Below, in pieces: positions 1 through 9,097 of a DNA stretch of 64,000 bases. The stretch's first letter is position 1. Each line of letters opens with the position of its first letter. The DNA is taken from contig NZ_JAEUXI010000002.1 in assembly GCF_016775005.1 (NCBI RefSeq), positions 265,410 through 329,409 of the forward strand. The letters are read 5' to 3'. The position numbers and the translations under genes were made by a program. The notes under the pieces were generated by a model. It had not been told where the DNA came from, did no database searches, and worked only from the letters and a program-made list of their open reading frames with translations. This DNA comes from Streptococcus suis (GTDB lineage: Bacteria > Bacillota > Bacilli > Lactobacillales > Streptococcaceae).

Positions 1-144
1 CGGTTCATCATTTGTTAGACCAACCTCACTTGCTGTATTGGCATGAATGGTCTGACCCGAAAAGATTGCTGTTCCGACTAATACAGATGCGACGCCGACG
101 GAAAATTTCCGAATTGAAAACTTTTCTTTTTTGATGTGTTTCAT
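1..144 (-). CDS. N-terminus of a YSIRK-type surface protein (partial)
   Basis: Only the first 48 codons lie in the window; the rest runs off the left edge. The start is the ATG preceded by GGAGG. The peptide begins MKHIKKEKFSIRKFSVGVAS and continues with SVLVGTAIFSGQTIHAN. This is the YSIRK-G/S form of signal peptide, which in streptococci directs secretion at the septum and is usually paired with a C-terminal LPxTG anchor. Cleavage probably follows IHA, giving a mature N-terminus NTASEVG. The function of the mature protein cannot be read from this fragment. Confidence 0.85.
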   Translation of the reverse strand, partial: MKHIKKEKFSIRKFSVGVASVLVGTAIFSGQTIHANTASEVGLTNDEP

Positions 145-234
145 ACTTTCCTCCATAAAATTTGTTGCCAAGCGAAATTCTTTCTCCTCCCTTCTCACGC
201 CCAGCTTTTGTTATGTTGACATATTATTACAACA

Positions 235-263
235 ATTGTAGTGCTTTTTGTTTCTTTTTACAA
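235..263 (-). promoter_or_regulatory. Promoter of the YSIRK surface protein
   Basis: On the minus strand TTGTAA (-35), a 17-base spacer and TACAAT (-10) form a good sigma-70-type promoter, giving a leader of about 85 bases. The remainder of the gap up to the neighbouring terminator is AT-rich and shows nothing else clear. Confidence 0.5.
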
Positions 264-426
264 GTAAATAATTGTTTTGTAACGGTATTGTAACCATACT
301 ATAATATTATTGAATATTCCAAAATATTGTCATTTTTTGACTAAAAAGCTCAATATTGCACTCTTCTTCCTATTTAAAAGACCTATAATATTTTTCTCAT
401 TTTTCATTGATTTTTAGGCAAGATAC

Positions 427-456
427 AAAAAAAGAACAGGCTACCTATCCTGTTCT
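427..456 (-). terminator. Terminator of the Gfo/Idh/MocA gene
   Basis: An 8-bp perfect stem, AGAACAGG/CCTGTTCT, with an 8-base loop is followed on the minus strand by a run of T. It lies about 45 bases after the stop codon. Confidence 0.8.
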
Positions 457-500
457 AAATGATTGCTTTTACACTGACTTTCTTCTTTCGAGCTGGGGTT

Positions 501-1484
501 CTATTCTTCTTCTGGATAAACCAAGCCCCATTCTTTTCGGAGTTGGGTCATGATCTCCATGACATCTTGGGTAAATACTAGGTGCATAGTGTTTTCGATG
601 CCTGCGACAGCTTTTTCCATATCCGCCACTTCATAAGAAAGAGCCTTGGCCGTATCGCCCGCTTCGATTACCTCTTGGCTACCGTCTTCAGTATAGGTAA
701 TGACTGCTTTCTGACCACGAGGGTACTCGTAAAGCTCGATGTAGCCCTTGTCGTAGGCAATGGTGCCCCGTTTTGGCTGTTTGGCATGGAGGGTCAGGGC
801 GATGGTCGCCATTTCTCCTGCATCATTGCTGAGCAAAATCCCTACCTGCTCGTCCACACCTGTCGGAGCTAATTTGACCTGGGACAAGACCTGGCTAGGC
901 TTTTCCGTCATAAACCAACGGACAAAGGACAGGGCGTAGACACCAATATCCAAGAGGGCTCCGCCTGCCAAGTTTTTATTGAAAAAGCGGTTGGACATGT
1001 CGTATTCCTTGTAGCTACCAAAGTTCATCTGGATCATCTTCAATGCACCCAGTTTGCCACTGGCAACGACTTCATGCAGCTTACGGTAAATAGGCATATG
1101 GAAAATGGTCATGGCTTCTGCCAAGATGACCTGGTTTTCCTCTGCCAGTTGAATGGCTTCTGCTAATTCTTCTGAATTAAGCGTAATAGACTTTTCACAG
1201 AGAACATGTTTGCCCGCTTTCAAGGCCTTACGGAGGTAATGAATATGGGTATTGTGAGGCGTAGAAATATAGATAATATCCACTTCAGGATCCTCAAACA
1301 CTTCATCGATTTCTCTATAAACTTTCTCGATGCCATATTTTTGCGCAAATTCCACACCCTTATCATAGGTACGGTTGGCTACAGAGTAGAGGTTGCCCCC
1401 CATAGCCTGCAAAGCCTGAACCAATTCATTGGCGATAACACCTGTTCCCAGAGTCGCCCAGCGAAAGTTCACTTCTTGTCCCAT
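501..1484 (-). CDS. Gfo/Idh/MocA family oxidoreductase
   Basis: This 327-residue protein is a probable NAD(P)-dependent sugar or polyol dehydrogenase. The N-terminal Rossmann fold begins WATLGTGVIANELVQAL (a GxGxxA-type loop). It is followed by IIYISTPHNTHIHYLRKALK and GKHVLCEKSITLN, whose EK pair is the family hallmark (the Lys is usually catalytic). The C-terminal half is the alpha/beta substrate domain; GGALLDIGVYAL is typical of the dihydrodiol/xylose dehydrogenase-like branch. A strong AAAGGAG site precedes the ATG. It is transcribed divergently from rnhC and alone. The substrate cannot be inferred from context. Confidence 0.9.
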   Translation of the reverse strand: MGQEVNFRWATLGTGVIANELVQALQAMGGNLYSVANRTYDKGVEFAQKYGIEKVYREIDEVFEDPEVDIIYISTPHNTHIHYLRKALKAGKHVLCEKSITLNSEELAEAIQLAEENQVILAEAMTIFHMPIYRKLHEVVASGKLGALKMIQMNFGSYKEYDMSNRFFNKNLAGGALLDIGVYALSFVRWFMTEKPSQVLSQVKLAPTGVDEQVGILLSNDAGEMATIALTLHAKQPKRGTIAYDKGYIELYEYPRGQKAVITYTEDGSQEVIEAGDTAKALSYEVADMEKAVAGIENTMHLVFTQDVMEIMTQLRKEWGLVYPEEE

Positions 1485-1562
1485 CCCAAATCTCCTTTAC
1501 TTTTGCTTCTTCTACTATAGCAAAAACTAAGGTTTTCTGCACACTCTAACCAGCATTTGTGA

Positions 1563-1577
1563 TACAATAAAAACATG
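1563..1577 (+). promoter_or_regulatory. Extended -10 promoter abutting the rnhC start codon
   Basis: TG-A-TACAAT ends only 6 bases before the ATG, so the expected transcription start is at or next to the A of ATG. No Shine-Dalgarno sequence is present in AAAAAC. A leaderless mRNA is predicted. Confidence 0.55.
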
Positions 1578-2465
1578 AATACAGTCGTAATAAAGGTCTC
1601 TCCACAGGAAGCGACCAAGATGGCCAGTCACTACGCTGCTTATCAGGCACCCAGTAAAAATCCCTATATCACCGCCTTTTTCAAACTGAATGGAGCCAGC
1701 CTCTCCATCTATACTTCTGGAAAGGTCGTTTTCCAAGGGGAAAAAGCAGAGCAGGAAGCAAGTCACTGGGGTTATAAACCAGAAAGCTCTGGACAGACGA
1801 CCAGTCCTGGTCAAGACCTGCCCATGATTGGAACAGATGAGGTTGGAAACGGGTCTTATTTTGGAGGTTTGGCAGTCGTTGCTAGTTTTGTCCGCCTAGA
1901 AGACCATGCCTTTCTCAAGTCGCTTGGGGTGGATGATTCCAAGAAAATGACAGACCAGAAAATCTGCCAAATCGCCCCTCTCTTAAAAGAGAAAATCCTC
2001 CACCAAGCTCTGCTATTGTCACCGAAAAAATACAACGAAGTCATCGAACAGGGCTATAATGCAGTATCTATCAAGGTCGCCCTACACAATCAGGCTATTT
2101 TCCTCCTCTTGCAAAAGGGTGTCCAGCCTGAGAAGATTGTCATTGACGCCTTCACTTCCAGTCAAAATTATCAAAAGTACTTGAAGAAGGAAGCCAACCA
2201 ATTTGCCAACCCCGTCACTCTAGAAGAAAAGGCTGAGGGCAAGTATCTGGCTGTGGCAGTATCTTCTATTATTGCTAGAGCTATGTTTTTAGAAAATCTT
2301 GTCCAGCTTGGTCAACTAGTTGGGATGAATCTGCCATCAGGAGCTGGAAGCAAGTCAGACCAAGTCGCAGCCAGCATCTTAAAAGACTATGGCATGGCAG
2401 GACTCAACCAAACTGCCAAACTCCACTTTGCCAATACACAGAAAGCACAAAAATTAGTGAAATGA
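1575..2465 (+). CDS. rnhC: Ribonuclease HIII
   Basis: RNase HIII cleaves RNA in RNA:DNA hybrids and acts in R-loop removal and replication in Gram-positive bacteria. The 296 residues have the usual length. A TBP-like N-terminal domain (about 1-75) contains [12 protein letters not shown]. The catalytic RNase H fold starts at [14 protein letters not shown], where Asp88-Glu89 are the first acidic pair. [11 protein letters not shown] and [10 protein letters not shown] supply further acidic residues of the D-E-D-D site. The start was placed at MNTVVIKV. No ribosome binding site is visible; the -10 box lies right at the start. It leads the rnhC-lepB pair, 13 bases apart. Confidence 0.95.
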   Translation: MNTVVIKVSPQEATKMASHYAAYQAPSKNPYITAFFKLNGASLSIYTSGKVVFQGEKAEQEASHWGYKPESSGQTTSPGQDLPMIGTDEVGNGSYFGGLAVVASFVRLEDHAFLKSLGVDDSKKMTDQKICQIAPLLKEKILHQALLLSPKKYNEVIEQGYNAVSIKVALHNQAIFLLLQKGVQPEKIVIDAFTSSQNYQKYLKKEANQFANPVTLEEKAEGKYLAVAVSSIIARAMFLENLVQLGQLVGMNLPSGAGSKSDQVAASILKDYGMAGLNQTAKLHFANTQKAQKLVK

Positions 2466-2478
2466 GGAAATCGTTGAA

Positions 2479-3090
2479 ATGAAAAAAATGTCATTTGCAG
2501 GCTTTTTAGCAGAATGGGGACTCTTTACCCTTTTTATCGTCGGTTTTATCTTGAGCCGTCTCTATATTTGGAGCCCGGTGACAGTTGACGGCCACTCCAT
2601 GGACCCGACACTTCTGGATCAAGAGCATTTGATCATGGTACGGACAACTAGCATTCAACGTTTTGATGTGGTTGTAGCTAGTGAGACAGATACCAATGGC
2701 AAGGAAAAACTGATTGTCAAACGGGTCATCGGGATGCCAGGCGACACCATCCGCTATGAAAATGATGTCCTCTACATCAACGACCAAGAAGTGGATGAGC
2801 CTTACTTGGACCAGTACTTGGCAGCTTACAGCCAAGACAAGCTCCAGTCCGTTTACTCTTATAACGCGAATTTTCAAACCCTCGCTCTTGAATCGACAGC
2901 CTTTACCATGGATGCCAACAAGTACGCGAGCTTTACCATCCAAGTCCCTGAAAACCAATATTTCTTGCTAGGGGATGACCGTCTGGTATCACAGGATAGC
3001 CGTCATGTGGGCACCTTCTCTGCTGACCAGATCGAAGGGGAAATCAAGCTACGCATCTGGCCATTCAACCGAATTGGTACCGTTCAGTAA
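2479..3090 (+). CDS. lepB: Signal peptidase I
   Basis: This membrane-bound serine peptidase removes signal peptides from exported proteins. The 203-residue chain has one N-terminal membrane segment (about residues 12-30). The S26-family boxes follow: VDGHSMDPTL with nucleophile Ser40, KLIVKRVIGMPGD with the general-base Lys81, and the C-terminal GDDRLVSQDSRHVG. The gene follows rnhC closely and is probably cotranscribed. It would serve the many signal-peptide-bearing surface proteins in this window. Confidence 0.95.
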   Translation: MKKMSFAGFLAEWGLFTLFIVGFILSRLYIWSPVTVDGHSMDPTLLDQEHLIMVRTTSIQRFDVVVASETDTNGKEKLIVKRVIGMPGDTIRYENDVLYINDQEVDEPYLDQYLAAYSQDKLQSVYSYNANFQTLALESTAFTMDANKYASFTIQVPENQYFLLGDDRLVSQDSRHVGTFSADQIEGEIKLRIWPFNRIGTVQ

Positions 3091-3128
3091 TCACAAGTTC
3101 GCTTGTGATTTTTTCGTAAGGAAAGACT

Positions 3129-5621
3129 ATGACAGAATACTATTTCACCGGAAGCATCGACCGAATCATTTTTGAAAATCCGGCAAACTTTTATAAAATC
3201 CTTCTCTTGGAAATTGATGAAACCGACGCTGACTATGATGATTATGAGATCATTGTCACAGGAACCATGGCAGATGTCATCGAGGGAGAAGACTATCGTT
3301 TCTATGGCAATCTAGTCACCCATCCCAAATACGGCCAGCAGCTTCAAATCTCTCGCTACGAACGTAGCAAGCCTACTTCTGCTGGTTTGGTCAAGTATTT
3401 CTCTAGCGACCATTTCAAGGGAATCGGGCGCAAAACGGCAGAGAAAATCGTCCAACTCTATGGAGAAGATACCATTGACAAGATTTTGGCAGAGCCTGAA
3501 AAACTAACCCAAATCAGCGGACTATCGACTGCCAACCGCCAAGCCTTCCTAGAAAAACTCCGTCTCAATTATGGCACCGAGATGATTCTCTCACGCTTAG
3601 CAGAATACGGCATCCCAAACAAGCTGGCCTTCCAAATCCATGAAATCTACAAGGAAAAGACCCTTTCTGTCCTTGAAGAAAATCCCTACCAGCTGGTTGA
3701 AGATGTACAAGGGATGGGCTTTACCCTGGCTGACCGAATGGCAGAGAACCTGGGTATCGATAGCCAGTCTCCCCAGCGCTACCGGGCAGGCTTGCTCTAC
3801 ACCCTCTTACAGCAATCCCTAGAGAGCGGAGACACCTATATCGAAGCACGCGCGCTCCTAGAACATAGCTTAGACCTGCTCGAAGCAGCTCGTCCAACAG
3901 AATTGGACCCCGCGGCCCTTGCCCAGGAAATCACCAATCTCCTTCAAGAAGGAAAAATCCAGCAAGCAGGGACCAAACTCTTTGACAATAGCCTCTATTT
4001 TGCAGAAGAAGGCATCCATAAAAACCTCCACCGCCTACTGACCAAGTCTTCTACCAAGACCTTTTCGAGAGAAGAGATTGATCTAGCCATCAAGGAATTT
4101 GAAGAGATGGCCAAGATCCAGTATGATACCATCCAAAAGGATGCCATTCGTCAAGTCATCAGCCACCCCGTCTTTATTTTAACAGGGGGACCAGGGACAG
4201 GAAAAACAACGGTTATCAATGGAATTATCGCTGTCTATGCCATCTTACACCAAATTGATTTGACCCAAAAACGGGAAGACTCCCCCATCTTACTGGCTGC
4301 TCCAACAGGTCGGGCTGCCAGACGGATGAACGAGTTAACAGGCTTACCGGCAGCAACCATCCACCGCCACCTCGGCTTAGTAGAAGGCCAAGAAGAGACC
4401 TACCGTGACGACTATCTAGATGCTGAATTCATCATCATCGATGAGTTTTCTATGGTGGATACCTGGCTGGCCAACCAGCTCTTTCAAAACATCTCCTCGA
4501 ATACCCAAGTGCTGATTGTGGGTGATGCCGAACAACTCCCTTCTGTCAGTCCTGGCCAGGTCCTTGCCGACCTCCTAAAGATTGAACAGCTACCCAGCAT
4601 CACCCTGGAACGGATTTACCGTCAGTCAGATGATTCTACCATCGTCACCCTAGCCAGCCACATCCGCCAAGGAGCCCTACCGCCAGACTTCCGGGAAAAG
4701 AAACCAGACAGGTCCTACTTCGAAGCCAGCAACCAGCAGATTCCTGCTATGATTGAACGGATTGTCAGCGCAGCCGTCAAATCGGGCATCCCAGCCTCGG
4801 AGGTGCAGATTTTGGCCCCCATGTACAAGGGGGCTGCAGGTATTGACCAGCTCAACACCATCACTCAAGCCTTGCTCAATCCCAAGGAAGAAGGCACACT
4901 TGAATTCCTCCACAATGACCAAGCATTTCGCCAAGGAGACCGCGTCATCCACCTTGTCAACGATGCCGAAGCCAACGTCTTCAACGGAGATTTGGGCTAC
5001 ATCACCGACCTCTTACCCGCTAAGTATACCGACTCCAAGCAGGATGAACTGACCATCAACTTCGACGGCAACGAGGTCACTTACCCACGAAATGAATGGT
5101 ATAAAATCAGCCTAGCCTATGCCATGTCCATTCACAAGTCCCAAGGGAGTGAATTTCAAGTAGTCATTCTGCCCCTGACCCGTTCCAGCAGCCGGATGCT
5201 CCAGCGCAACCTCCTCTACACGGCCATCACCCGCTCAAAGAGTAAATTGATTCTCCTCGGTGAAAGCAGCGCCTACCAGATTGCTGTTCAAAACGCCGGT
5301 ACGATCCGAAAAACCTATCTGGTCCCTCGTTTCCAAGGGGAAAAAGCAGAGCAGGAAAGCAAAGATAGCCTGGCAGAGTTGAAAGAAAGCCCAACTAGTC
5401 CAGCTAGCCAACCCACAATAACAAGCCCATCCTTATCCCAAACAGCCACAGATTCACAGACAAGGGATCGTCAACAACTGACCCTTCTAGAACAAGAAGA
5501 GCCAGAAAGGACAAGCACCCACCCTAAAGAATACATTCTGACGGTGGACAACCTGCTAACCATCGACCCTATGATTGGCATTCGAGAGGCAGATATAGAG
5601 GAATTTTTCAAAAATAGATAA
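3129..5621 (+). CDS. recD2: RecD2-type DNA helicase
   Basis: This 830-residue protein is a 5'-3' superfamily 1B helicase that acts without RecBC in DNA repair and fork maintenance. An OB-like N-terminal region and helix-hairpin-helix segment (about 75-200, with FKGIGRKTAEKIV) come first. The motor then has the Walker A motif GGPGTGKTT near residue 352, the Walker B motif IIIDEFSMVD, and the late motif SIHKSQGSEFQ. ITRSKSKLILLGE closes the UvrD-like part. The last ~95 residues form a low-complexity Ser/Thr-rich tail. That tail opens with FQGEKAEQE, encoded by a 28-base stretch identical to one in rnhC. AAGGA precedes the ATG. Confidence 0.93.
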   Translation: MTEYYFTGSIDRIIFENPANFYKILLLEIDETDADYDDYEIIVTGTMADVIEGEDYRFYGNLVTHPKYGQQLQISRYERSKPTSAGLVKYFSSDHFKGIGRKTAEKIVQLYGEDTIDKILAEPEKLTQISGLSTANRQAFLEKLRLNYGTEMILSRLAEYGIPNKLAFQIHEIYKEKTLSVLEENPYQLVEDVQGMGFTLADRMAENLGIDSQSPQRYRAGLLYTLLQQSLESGDTYIEARALLEHSLDLLEAARPTELDPAALAQEITNLLQEGKIQQAGTKLFDNSLYFAEEGIHKNLHRLLTKSSTKTFSREEIDLAIKEFEEMAKIQYDTIQKDAIRQVISHPVFILTGGPGTGKTTVINGIIAVYAILHQIDLTQKREDSPILLAAPTGRAARRMNELTGLPAATIHRHLGLVEGQEETYRDDYLDAEFIIIDEFSMVDTWLANQLFQNISSNTQVLIVGDAEQLPSVSPGQVLADLLKIEQLPSITLERIYRQSDDSTIVTLASHIRQGALPPDFREKKPDRSYFEASNQQIPAMIERIVSAAVKSGIPASEVQILAPMYKGAAGIDQLNTITQALLNPKEEGTLEFLHNDQAFRQGDRVIHLVNDAEANVFNGDLGYITDLLPAKYTDSKQDELTINFDGNEVTYPRNEWYKISLAYAMSIHKSQGSEFQVVILPLTRSSSRMLQRNLLYTAITRSKSKLILLGESSAYQIAVQNAGTIRKTYLVPRFQGEKAEQESKDSLAELKESPTSPASQPTITSPSLSQTATDSQTRDRQQLTLLEQEEPERTSTHPKEYILTVDNLLTIDPMIGIREADIEEFFKNR

Positions 5622-5671
5622 CAAATAAATTTCTTTTGTTACAAATATATTACAAATATTACAAAAATGTG

Positions 5672-5700
5672 TTGACGATGCATTGTTTTCCTGATATACT
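5672..5700 (+). promoter_or_regulatory. Promoter of the lipoprotein gene
   Basis: TTGACG (-35), a 17-base spacer and an extended -10 TG-A-TATACT form a near-consensus promoter 25 bases upstream of the chosen start. Confidence 0.75.
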
Positions 5701-5725
5701 TTATCTATATTTGGAGGTAATGAAA

Positions 5726-6403
5726 ATGAAAAAGACTACAATGAACGCTCTCATCCTACTAGCTGCTAGTTGCTTATTGGTAGCCTGCTCATCAAAAAAA
5801 CAAGAAAGTCAGACAACTCAATCAAGCACTACACAAACCAGCACTAGCTCAACAACCGTTTCCAGCTTAACGGAAACGACGACATCAAGCAGCGTTTCAA
5901 CAGAAACAAGTCAACAGAATCAAGAAAGCCAAAGCTCACAGGGAGTTGAGAGTCTTGTAAGTAGCACAACAACCCATAGTCAACTCCTTACCCTACCAGC
6001 AACCAGTATCCCTAATGACTTAGTGGGAACATGGCAAGGAAGTAGCCAACAAGCTCGTCAAATTGATATGGTCGTTACTGCCGATGGCACCGTTACCGTA
6101 ACAAACGACTTCCGTCAAAATGAAAATCAGGATGCAAATGGACTAGTCCAGACCTTTACTGCAAAAATTTCTGACCTTGTCGAGTACAAGCCTAATCATT
6201 TCATCATTCGGAATGCGGAGAGTGACATAGCAGCTCTTCTCCCAGGCATGACTGGACTCGGTGGGCGGATTACACCTGGATTTATTTTGGAAAACAGTCA
6301 GTATAAGGTCATCTTGTGGGGAAATCCTATTGACAGTTCAGAGGCAGTATATGACTTAGAAACAGAACCAACTATTCACGTCACGCTCAATAAGTTAGAC
6401 TAG
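5726..6403 (+). CDS. Ser/Thr-rich lipoprotein of unknown function
   Basis: I chose the ATG that lies 8 bases after GGAGG. It gives a 225-residue protein starting MKKTTMNALILL with lipobox LVAC, so it should be lipidated at Cys and sit on the outer face of the membrane. A Ser/Thr/Gln-rich linker (about 25-85) tethers a globular C-terminal domain that opens with DLVGTWQGSSQQ. This 'GTW' start recalls streptococcal DUF6287-type domains, but I cannot verify that. An in-frame Met two codons upstream is too close to the ribosome binding site. No partner is suggested by the neighbours. Confidence 0.8.
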   Translation: MKKTTMNALILLAASCLLVACSSKKQESQTTQSSTTQTSTSSTTVSSLTETTTSSSVSTETSQQNQESQSSQGVESLVSSTTTHSQLLTLPATSIPNDLVGTWQGSSQQARQIDMVVTADGTVTVTNDFRQNENQDANGLVQTFTAKISDLVEYKPNHFIIRNAESDIAALLPGMTGLGGRITPGFILENSQYKVILWGNPIDSSEAVYDLETEPTIHVTLNKLD

Positions 6404-6524
6404 AGATTCGCTACATCTTGCTGGCTTATCTGAACAATCGAGTGCATGTAAAATTTATCATGAGCAACATATCGTTATTCTATGTCCCAAAAAGAATAAT
6501 CCTATAAAGTACTCACTATATAAA

Positions 6525-6557
6525 AAGACTAGGTCGCCAATGGACCTAGTCTTCTTT
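6525..6557. terminator. Bidirectional terminator between the lipoprotein and serine hydrolase genes
   Basis: An 11-bp stem, AAGACTAGGTC/GACCTAGTCTT, lies between convergent genes. It has T-rich flanks on both strands. The preceding ~120 bases show nothing recognisable. Confidence 0.8.
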
Positions 6558-6575
6558 CATTTTCTTCTTTTCTAT

Positions 6576-7937
6576 TTAGATTGGATAATGGCCTACCATA
6601 GCCTTCTTGGCAGGATTCATATTGATTCGGTGCCACTGATTGATGACATAGGCAAGAGCAACGACCTGGTTGTAGCCAAATCCATCAATTTCCAGATCAT
6701 CTTCTGAGGCTCCACCAAAGTTTGCCGTATAAAGGGCAATGCTATATGGCGTTTCCTCCATCACGATGGCATCGATATTCAATGCTTCCCTGACATAACC
6801 TGGTTTTTGATAGACGGTCACACCGTGAACGTATTCTTCATACCACTCTCCAGGAAAAGCTAAATCTAGATAAAGCAACAGGTCGGCATACTTGTTTCGA
6901 TGATTGTAGAGGTAGTCCAAGACCTGGCTGTAATAACTACTAGTTGTCTTGTTTCCTTCTAGCGAAAACGTTGGAATATCAGGATTTTTGGATTGGCCGT
7001 AGCGTCCAAACATACCATAGGCGGCAACCATCCCTCCGATTCGCTCTGATAAGGCATAGGCTGGCGTATTTTCCGACACAACAATGGATCCATATTGCAT
7101 ATCTGCGATGGTCATTTTGCCATTATAATTGGCGACATAGGCATCGTGTTCAGGTTTGTATTCGTAAGGTGTTGAGGTGATATCATAGGCCTCCGTTTCC
7201 GATACTCCCCCCTTTTCTATAGCATCCACAACCAGCATATTCAGGGGGAGTTTGTAGGTAGACCCCGCTGTCATCGGCTGGGTGTCGTTCATAGAAAAGA
7301 CCTCATTGGTTTGGAGGTTTTTATAGGTAAAGGCCACCTGAGAGGAATCCAACCCCTGTTCTGCTAGAAAGGCTTGGACTGTCTCTTCCAAACTCAAATG
7401 AACATAATCGTAGTAGAGATAGAGACTATCCATATAAGCCAAATCTTCTTGCAGAGCCAATTCCCGATCTGCTAATGACTTATAGACCGGACGGACAGTA
7501 GGCTCAGTTTGGGATGTATCTTCTTCTCCATCCGAATCTGTTTCTGCTTGATCCGTCGACGTTTTAATTGTTTGGTCTGAAGGGCTTGCTACCTGTTGAC
7601 CCAACCAGAGGATACTCCCTACTAAGATAAGGGCAAGAAGACCAAGCAAGTAGGGCAAGCGGAACCAATCTTTAACGGAAAAAACTTTTTTTCGCTTCCG
7701 TCTCATTAGACCTTCACTAGATTCAGGCGGAAGGTCTAATGGAACTGCAACCAATTCTTGGTCATTCCTAACCTTATCTTGCTTCCATAATTGATCAATG
7801 GTTAGATTTGTTCTAGGAAATCGTTTATAAATATGGCTTCGCTTGCGTCTAGTTGGTACCCTTCTTGGGCGTCGTCTTTTAACTGACCTTGACCGAGCTT
7901 CACGCCTTAATTTTCTTTCATATTTCTCATTTGTCAT
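6576..7937 (-). CDS. Membrane-anchored class A beta-lactamase-like serine hydrolase
   Basis: This 453-residue protein has a very Arg/Lys-rich cytoplasmic N-terminus (about 1-90, e.g. RRPRRVPTRRKRS). One membrane helix follows (LPYLLGLLALILVGSIL), then an acidic Ser/Thr linker and an extracellular serine hydrolase domain. The domain carries STYK (SxxK nucleophile motif) in GSTYKLPLNM and SEN in VVSENTPAYAL, in the place of the SDN motif. The architecture fits wall-remodelling or penicillin-recognising proteins rather than a secreted drug-hydrolysing enzyme, but the substrate is unknown. No Shine-Dalgarno sequence precedes the ATG; the promoter lies unusually close. Confidence 0.85.
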   Translation of the reverse strand: MTNEKYERKLRREARSRSVKRRRPRRVPTRRKRSHIYKRFPRTNLTIDQLWKQDKVRNDQELVAVPLDLPPESSEGLMRRKRKKVFSVKDWFRLPYLLGLLALILVGSILWLGQQVASPSDQTIKTSTDQAETDSDGEEDTSQTEPTVRPVYKSLADRELALQEDLAYMDSLYLYYDYVHLSLEETVQAFLAEQGLDSSQVAFTYKNLQTNEVFSMNDTQPMTAGSTYKLPLNMLVVDAIEKGGVSETEAYDITSTPYEYKPEHDAYVANYNGKMTIADMQYGSIVVSENTPAYALSERIGGMVAAYGMFGRYGQSKNPDIPTFSLEGNKTTSSYYSQVLDYLYNHRNKYADLLLYLDLAFPGEWYEEYVHGVTVYQKPGYVREALNIDAIVMEETPYSIALYTANFGGASEDDLEIDGFGYNQVVALAYVINQWHRINMNPAKKAMVGHYPI

Positions 7938-7946
7938 AACTGTTAT

Positions 7947-7975
7947 AGTATAGCTGATTTCTAGGCGCTAGACAA
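7947..7975 (-). promoter_or_regulatory. Promoter with a very short leader for the serine hydrolase
   Basis: On the minus strand TTGTCT, a 17-base spacer and TATACT precede the ATG by only 9 bases. The predicted 5' leader is about 3 bases. No ribosome binding site fits in it. Confidence 0.45.
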
Positions 7976-8045
7976 GTAACTCTACTCACTAAACAGCCCA
8001 ACATTCGTTTTGAGCCTATGGTTTTCCTTACATTCAAAACCATCA

Positions 8046-8074
8046 AAAAGAACCTTCCTAGCGAAGGTTCCTGT
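8046..8074 (-). terminator. Terminator of the mgl operon
   Basis: AGGAACCTT/AAGGTTCT with a short loop is followed by TTTTT on the minus strand, just after mglC. Confidence 0.75.
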
Positions 8075-8089
8075 TCCAAAATGGGTTTT

Positions 8090-9097
8090 TTATTTTTTAA
8101 CAAGGGTTTTCCGAATATCGAGGGCAACAGCAACGATGATGACAATCCCTTGGATAACGTTGGTCATATCTGGTGTCACTCCCAAGTAGGTCAAGCAGAC
8201 TTTGAGCAACTCAAAGACGAAAACCCCAAGGAGAATACCCGGTACGGTACCTTGACCTCCGGCAGTTGATACACCACCGATTGTAGCAGAGGCAATGGCA
8301 TCCAGCTCATAGCCCATACCGGCACCTGCACCAGCTGAACCTGTTTTAGCAGATAAGAGGAAACCAGCTAAACCGTAGAGCAAACCTGCCAAGAGGAAAA
8401 TCTTGATTTTGGAGAAGCGAACATTGACACCTGATACTTCTGCAGCGTTCTCATTACCACCAATTGCATACATGTATTTACCATAGCGGGTTTTATTATA
8501 AAGCACCCACATGGCCAGACCAACTAGGGCTGCAATGATGGTAATATAGGGAATGAAGCCAAATAACTTGCCTTGACCGATTGCCACAAACTCATCCTTA
8601 AAGGTACCGATTGGTTTGGATTGCGAGTAGATAAGGACAAAACCATAGGTCATAATCTGGGTTCCCAAGGTCGCCAAAAATGGTGGCACGCTGAGGAAAG
8701 AAATAATTGCACCATTAAGCAAACCGAGAAGGGCACCGACAGCTAGGGCTGCCAAAAGTGGTACAAAAATCGGCATGTCTGGTAGGTCTGGGAAAAATTT
8801 TTGGGCAAAGTCTGGTCGCTGCACCAAGGTCGCTGTGATAATAGCAGTCAAGCCCACAATCCGACCAGCGGATAGGTCTGTACCACGAATAATCAAGCAG
8901 CCTGATACACCCAAGGCAATGATAAAACGAACAGAGGTATTAGCCATGATATTGGCAGCATTTCCAAGGGTAAAGAAATTATCCTGGGTCAGGCCAGTAT
9001 ATAAAATCATGGCAGCGACAACGATATACATGGAGTTCTTTGTCAAGAAATCTCCTAGATGAAATTGAGATGGTTTATCTGACAGAAGTTTAGGCAT
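8090..9097 (-). CDS. mglC: Galactose/methyl-galactoside ABC transporter permease
   Basis: This 335-residue integral membrane subunit of the ribose/galactose-type importer family (BPD_transp_2) has many hydrophobic segments. The conserved cytoplasmic loop GGNENAAEVSGVNV, typical of RbsC/MglC, contacts the ATPase. The start overlaps the end of mglA by 8 bases and is preceded by GGAGGAG inside mglA, so the two are translationally coupled. The specificity for galactose-type sugars is inferred from MglB. Confidence 0.9.
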   Translation of the reverse strand: MPKLLSDKPSQFHLGDFLTKNSMYIVVAAMILYTGLTQDNFFTLGNAANIMANTSVRFIIALGVSGCLIIRGTDLSAGRIVGLTAIITATLVQRPDFAQKFFPDLPDMPIFVPLLAALAVGALLGLLNGAIISFLSVPPFLATLGTQIMTYGFVLIYSQSKPIGTFKDEFVAIGQGKLFGFIPYITIIAALVGLAMWVLYNKTRYGKYMYAIGGNENAAEVSGVNVRFSKIKIFLLAGLLYGLAGFLLSAKTGSAGAGAGMGYELDAIASATIGGVSTAGGQGTVPGILLGVFVFELLKVCLTYLGVTPDMTNVIQGIVIIVAVALDIRKTLVKK

